From contig NC_134767.1 of NCBI RefSeq assembly GCF_050436995.1, positions 8,122,001 through 8,186,000 of the forward strand: DNA of 64,000 nucleotides, read 5' to 3'. This document shows, in pieces, positions 59,399 through 64,000 of the stretch. This stretch comes from Anticarsia gemmatalis (taxonomy: Eukaryota > Arthropoda > Insecta > Lepidoptera > Erebidae). Positions within the stretch are counted from its first letter, which is position 1; each line of letters begins with the position of its first letter. Under the pieces are notes generated by a model, which searched no databases, was not told the DNA's origin, and saw nothing but the letters and a program-made list of their open reading frames with translations. The position numbers and the translations under genes were made by a program.

Positions 59399-60300
59399 GG
59401 ACCGGACGCATTAAGACCCGGGTGCACGTGACCTTTCCGACCTTTGGACAATCGTATAGACATAGCATGGACCGGGCGCATAGAGCCCCTTCAACCAGCC
59501 AACTAGAGTTACAATGCGTGGACCGGGCGCATAGAGCCCTTTCGACCAACCACCACAGATACAAGGCGTGGACCGGGCGTGCAGAGCCCTTTCGACCAGC
59601 CGACCACAGATACAAGGCGTGGACCGGGCGCATAGAGCCCTTTCGACCAACCACCACAGATACAAGGCGTGGACCGGGCGTGCAGAGCCCTTTCGACCAG
59701 CCGACCACAGATACAAGGCGTGGACCGGGCGCATAGAGCCCTTTCGACCAGCCGATCACAATACACAACTTCATGGCGTGGACCGGGCGCATAGGGCCCC
59801 TTTGACCAGCCGATCACAATACACAACTTCATGGCGTGGACCGGGCGTACACAGCCCCTTCGACCAGCCGATCACAATACACAACTTCATGGCGTGGACC
59901 GGGCGTACAGAGCCCTTACGACCAGCCGATCACAATACACAACTTCATGGCGTGGACCGGGCGTACAGAGCCCTTACGACCAGCTGATCACAATACACAA
60001 CTTCATGGCGTGGACCGGGCGTACTGAGCCCCTTCGACCAGCCGATCACAATACACAACTTCATGGCGTGGACCGGGCGTACAGAGCCCTTACGACCAGC
60101 CGATCACAATACACAACTTCATGGCGTGGACTGGGCGTACACAGTCCTTACGACCAGCCAACCTTAGCCATGGACCGGGCGCACTAGGCCCATGCCGACC
60201 ATTTATCCGAGCGTGATTTAGGCGTCCCAGGCCTTTCAAATCAGCCATTACAATAATATAGACGTAATTCAGGCGTATGAAACCTTTACAATCGGTCTTT
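59399..60300. repeat. Minisatellite, 50/51-bp and 58-bp units
   Basis: The anchor GACCGGGCG recurs at 59522, 59571, 59622, 59672, 59723 (period 50-51), then 59781, 59839, 59897, 59955, 60013, 60071, 60129 (period 58, last copy GACTGGGCG), then 60173. The 58-bp units contain an extra ACACAACTTCATGG segment. Degenerate units extend on both edges (59399-59470 and 60180-60300), while the middle is homogenised. Long frames on both strands here come from the lack of stops in the unit and are not taken as genes. Confidence 0.9.
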
Positions 60301-60339
60301 CTGTTCGTCAACTCTAGGAAAGTGGATAGTGTTCAGGAC

Positions 60340-60610
60340 GAGTGTTGGCATTAAACTCCCTATAATCTACACATGTTATTTCCGAACCATCCTTCATCTT
60401 GACTAACAGGATGGGGCTGACAAACCGCCATGAGCTCTCACGAATGACACAGACCTGCATCTAGAAGAGACTATACTTTTTCGTTGACTATAATATCCTT
60501 GTCAGCAGGTGATAACTTATAAGGACGACGTTGTACTACCGTATGTGGGTCTATTAAATCAACCTTTAAAGTGCCTGTCGAAACGTGACGAGTTGGAATA
60601 CTGTCAATAA
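60340..60610 (-). pseudogene. Reverse transcriptase N-terminal fragment
   Basis: The minus strand encodes VVQRRPYKLSPADKDII, followed after stops and frame changes by pieces resembling the LLDAGL and CRL-REFN segments of the start of gypsy-type reverse transcriptase. At least three stop codons interrupt it. The RT active-site YxDD region and everything after it are missing, replaced by tandem repeats. Confidence 0.65.
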
Positions 60611-60658
60611 AGGAGGCGTTATATTTTTTTAAGTATTCTAATTAGTGCAAATCAATCG

Positions 60659-61366
60659 TCACCTATAAATAACGTTAGTTTCGATAGTGTTAAAATCAAC
60701 CTTGTTTGCATTTTGCACATGTTTACTTCTTTGCGTACAAAGAAAACTTAGACTATCACTATTAATTTCAACATGGATTCCTTTTTCGAGTACGTCTCTT
60801 CCTATAATAATTGCATCTGAAATCACATTATCGGAAACGTCATGAAGTAGTATAGATAGAGAGATTTCCTGTATTGTAACAGAGCTAATGATTTGCGATA
60901 AACACTTAACATCTTTCCCGCCAATCTCCGTTAAATAAACTATCTCTTTGCGTTTAGTGCCGGGTAATTTCTCAATAAAACTACTCTTTACCAGAGAACA
61001 AACCGAGCCACTGTCGAAAAGAAAAGAAATGATCTCACCAGATGATGTCGACAGTGTACCTCTACTCGCCCGTCGTTCGCAAGTCAGGACTTCCTTGCGC
61101 GCCGGAGGGTTGGTTTACTCTGAACAGCCAGTACTGATGTGTCCTGACTACCCACACGCCTAGCAGGTTACATGCTTCACTTCCGCTTCAGCTGGTTTCG
61201 ACTGCACGGCGCCCCGGCGTTTGCGACATTCTTCAATTTTGTGCCCACGATTTCCACAAAAGTGATAGGTATCGCTTCGCATCAATCTCCTTTTCGTGTT
61301 CTTCATGTCGTATTTTGATAGAAATACTGTTGAGCATTCTGCACAGTTGGGCTCCCAAAGACACAA
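60659..61366 (-). pseudogene. gag zinc-knuckle and aspartic protease remnant
   Basis: 61366-61160 encodes a basic peptide with CGNRGHKIEEC, a CCHC-type knuckle lacking its first Cys. From about 61060 to 60659 another frame stays open for about 130 codons with FLFDSGSVCSLV (retropepsin DSG active site) and IIIGRDVLEKG (the conserved G-R/D-L region at the end of the protease fold), ending in TGA. Stop codons separate the two parts. This is typical of Ty3/gypsy gag-pro order. Function is lost as a polyprotein, although the protease block is surprisingly open. Confidence 0.65.
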
Positions 61367-61726
61367 GATGAAAATTCAAATCTCTTCATATCAAGAGGTA
61401 CAATTATAACACCAGAACAGAGACAAATTAGTAGGTTCCCATCATCGTCTACTTAAGGTGCACAATTCGTTTGTAGGTCTCGGCATTCGATTCTTCAACA
61501 AGCTTCCCAAGCACATCATGGATTTACCCCTTCAATGCCCGAATTAGTTTCGTCTGCATCAAACTTGACAAGATGAGGCGGTGAGCTAGTTGATGCATTC
61601 TGTGTAGTCGCCAACAAGCGAGATGAAAGCACCTCCATGTTTGTCAGAATGTTTTTTTATTCTCCTCGCTTATGTTAGATTGGCCAGCGGTCGCGCCGCT
61701 GATCTCCTCTGGATTAGGCCCTCTAC

Positions 61727-61739
61727 ATCCCACTTCTGA
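61727..61739 (-). other. Putative primer-binding site, complementary to tRNA-Leu
   Basis: TCAGAAGTGGGAT on the minus strand at the LTR border. It is exactly complementary to 13 bases of the 3' acceptor/T-stem of the tRNA-Leu(CAG) at 26150-26232 (ATCCCACTTCTGA). The match starts internal to the tRNA CCA end, so the first bases of a standard site are missing. Confidence 0.5.
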
Positions 61740-62080
61740 TAAAGGCATTAGAGTAGGATAAACGCCATCGTATTGGGATTCGTCAGTCATTTTGACGTGG
61801 GTAATAGGGCGAAGAGACCAGGGCTTGTTAAGTCACAAAATAGTCCACAATAGAATTATCACTCGTTTACTAAATCACTAATTAATGTCCAACATTCAGA
61901 ATTATAAAGGATAGTAATGATCTAACTCGATTAACATTCCACCTCAACACGTGGGTGCGTGCGCCACCATGATAACCCAATTCTCTAATAATGGCCGCCT
62001 CCCCAGCGCTCGGTGTTATGTCTTATGTCAACGGTCACTAGCCAGCATTTAAAACCAACAAAAAGGTTGACGCGCCTACA
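61739..62080 (-). repeat. 5' LTR of the gypsy-type element
   Basis: Upstream LTR in element orientation. It matches 58866-59207 along 342 bp with one difference (GTCAGTCATTTT versus GTCAGTAATTTT in + orientation). The 3' terminus does not end in the usual CA at the shared border. Confidence 0.85.
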
Positions 62081-62249
62081 TATATATTTAGATTTTCCCC
62101 AAAGCACATAAATATAAATAATAACACTACCTAAAATATAACTACGAATCATTCTAACTCAGCGATAATTTCATATAAACAGCTGTGGCTACATGCAATA
62201 TTTTCATTAAAAAAATAAATAAATGTTCGAAGTACCTACATTTTTTTCG

Positions 62250-62256
62250 TATATAA
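62250..62256 (+). promoter_or_regulatory. TATA box of gene G, with TCAGT initiator
   Basis: TATATAA at 62250, followed 28-30 bases later by TCAGT (62278-62282), the arthropod initiator consensus. This spacing predicts transcription from about 62280, 25 bases before the ATG. The LTR of the retroelement ends only 170 bases upstream. Confidence 0.65.
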
Positions 62257-62304
62257 GAGGCCATTCCTCAGTGAAAGTCAGTGGTGTCAGTTACTACGAG
62301 TAAG

Positions 62305-64000
62305 ATGTTCTCTCTTAAAGTATTCGTGATCTGTTGCTCAGCTTTGAGTGTGATCTCATATGAGATCAACTATGCAGAGCTGGAGAATGTTCTCTGGAGA
62401 GACGACTGCCCAGAAGACGACTCGATCGGACCTTTCGAAATCATTTTCCCAAAAGAAGTAAGTTTTCATATATTTTGCTTTTTCTAAAAAGTAGTATTTC
62501 TTAAAGTCAAGCTGTCAAGGGTTTTGGCTAATGATTTACAATCATATCACAAACGTTTTCAAATTTTAGGACATTGAGGAACTAAGATACTTGCTCAACA
62601 ACACTCGCGAGCTCACTCCTCCTTTGGAAGGAACCGGCTTTCAGTACGGCTTCAACACCGATACGTTCAACGGGTGGGCTTACCACTGGGCGCATCACTA
62701 CGACTTCGAGGCCAGAGCGGCCATGTTCAATGCCGTCCCCAACTACAAGACCACCATTCAGGGACTTGGCATTCACTTTATGTGGGCTAAACCCAAGGTA
62801 AGTATTATAAGTAATAAGTATTATCATGCAAAACTTAGACCAGTAGTTAAGGTCAATTTGGGTAACTGGTTAACAGGTTGACTGTACTGTTAAGTTAGTT
62901 AATATAGTACAAATACAAATACATCTACACTACTCAGTTTCAAGACATGAATTTTCAGTGAACTTGGGTTTATGCCATTGCTGATTACAAGGTTCGATTA
63001 CGAGGTCGAACATAATACTACTCAACTTATCGCATTTCTTGAAAAATAATGAGTATAGCAATAGTATAGTAATAAATAGTGGCAGAGAATTTGGTAATAC
63101 GTCTAAAGCCTCGTCCTGACTGCCCGAGCAGCCTCGCGAGGCAATATCTCGATCCCGCTCATTTTAATCTGATAGAAAAGAGACCTAGATATTGCCTCGC
63201 GAGGCTGCTCGCTCAGTCTATACGCGGCTTAAGATTTGTTTAATTTTACTGTTTTTTTTCCAGATTGAATGTGATTGTGAAGTTCTTCCACTGATCATGC
63301 TTCACGGTTTCCCTGACAGCGTCAATACTTTTATTCAGACTCTGCCTTATCTCACTGAGGGTTGCCAGAACGGCTTCGCTCTTGATGTCGTTGTCCCCAG
63401 CTTGCCTGGATCCGGATTTTCTGATGTGAGGATACTTTCATTTAAATAGTAGTGTTTTCAAATTCAATTTAATACATCATAGGTTCCCAACCCGCAATTG
63501 GCCAGCTTGGTGGAATCAAGGCCTTACCCCTCCCTCACTCCGGGAAGAGACCCTTGCCCAGCAGTGGGGTATTGATGGGCTAAATTCATTTACAATAATT
63601 TACATCAATTAGAATACTTCAGCGTTTACATACTCATTCCCAAAAAAAAATTAGTTTTTTACGTAACTATGTAATTAAAATGAATTGCCTAACTTGTTTG
63701 CTAAGCTTAAAGCTCTTTAACCCACCGACCTCGATGAAGGCAGCCGTCCTGTTTAAACTACTTAAAATATCTCTATACGGCATAGAATCTATAATATTTC
63801 CGCAACAAGGTTGCTTAACCTACTAATGGTTATCCGACCGGTGAGCAACGAGAGCGAGAAAGAGCGACTCAATTTTAAATTTTTTTTATGTCCCTTGTTT
63901 GAAAAGACCCTTGCAGTGGGACAGTAATGAGTTAAAGAAATATAATGATGCTTTGAATACAAGTACTCTCAATTTTCAGGGTGCAACCAAACCAGGTCTT
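62305..64000 (+). CDS. Gene G: JHEH-related epoxide hydrolase, 5' part only
   Basis: Exons seen: 62305-62457, 62570-62797, 63264-63425 and the first 21 bases of exon 4 (from 63980, GATKPGL). The gene runs off the window. Exon sizes 153, 228 and 162 match the E/F group, as does the 54-codon exon 3 with its Cys-rich start (IECDCE) and TEGCQNG loop. The N-terminus is a short hydrophobic signal (MFSLKVFVICCSALSVISY). Exon 2 carries the PPLEG...YGFN...YKTTIQGL segment typical of the EH N-terminal domain; exon 3 has HGFP (141-144) followed by an unusual DSVNTF where relatives have GS-REF/Y. The nucleophile, Glu and His lie outside the window, so activity cannot be judged. Confidence 0.85.

Larger units (their letters stand above)
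58866..62080 (-). mobile_element. Defective Ty3/gypsy-type LTR retrotransposon
   Basis: Two direct repeats of 342 bp (58866-59207 and 61739-62080) differ at one position that I can see. Each starts TGTAGGCGCG in minus orientation. Between them, reading on the minus strand: a primer-binding-site candidate, gag remains with a zinc-knuckle (CGNRGHKIEEC), an aspartic protease stretch with DSG, the start of reverse transcriptase with stop codons, and then a minisatellite instead of the rest of pol. No integrase or env is seen. No clear target duplication was found at the outer ends. Near-identical LTRs mean a recent insertion although the body is broken, so it was probably mobilised in trans. Confidence 0.8.

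Noticed and set aside
59265..60187. Several overlapping open frames of 100-175 codons on both strands
   Set aside because: They lie in the minisatellite; the unit lacks stops in several frames and no protein family is visible.
59399..60190. Regular repeats that could suggest a CRISPR array
   Set aside because: Units are tandem with no unique spacers, period 50-58 bp, in an animal retroelement.

Overview
This window is nuclear DNA of a moth or butterfly (Lepidoptera). The evidence is AT-rich, intron-rich genes with GT-AG splicing, dense lepidopteran-style SINEs, MITEs and mariner/Helitron-like repeats, and a local cluster of juvenile-hormone-epoxide-hydrolase (JHEH) genes. The species cannot be named from sequence alone.

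The window is dominated by seven members of one family, microsomal-type alpha/beta-hydrolase epoxide hydrolases. Each has seven coding exons with near-constant exon sizes. Order and strand: A (1789-7021, -), B (9007-14460, -), a 15-kb repeat-rich gap with one tRNA-Leu gene, C (29487-33321, +), D (36509-41262, +), E (46316-51388, -), F (52487-57203, -), G (62305 to beyond 64000, +, cut by the window end). A and B have the membrane-anchored N-terminus and the WWGP motif of true JHEH (462 aa each). C to G are shorter (451 aa where complete) with signal-peptide-like N-termini and TATA boxes. I reconstructed all exon borders by hand from splice consensus and conserved exon length.

The copies differ in catalytic fitness. 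B, C and D keep the nucleophile Asp-Trp pair, both tyrosines, and the acidic and His residues. A has Ala instead of Trp after the nucleophile. E and F both have Met there. F has also lost the catalytic His (Tyr instead). E is broken in exon 6 by a 636-bp hAT-like element with an 8-bp target duplication. A/B and C-F also differ by an intron displaced by exactly 39 bp.

Between and inside the genes is a rich mobile-element landscape: a 1.6-kb mariner foldback (19602-21204); a 2.24-kb element with 671-bp terminal inverted repeats, 8-bp target duplication and a 256-codon ORF (41294-43537); and a Ty3/gypsy-type LTR element with nearly identical 342-bp LTRs whose pol is mostly replaced by a 50-58-bp minisatellite (58866-62080). 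That element lies directly upstream of the gene G promoter. There are also at least three tRNA-derived SINE families and several foldback MITE families.
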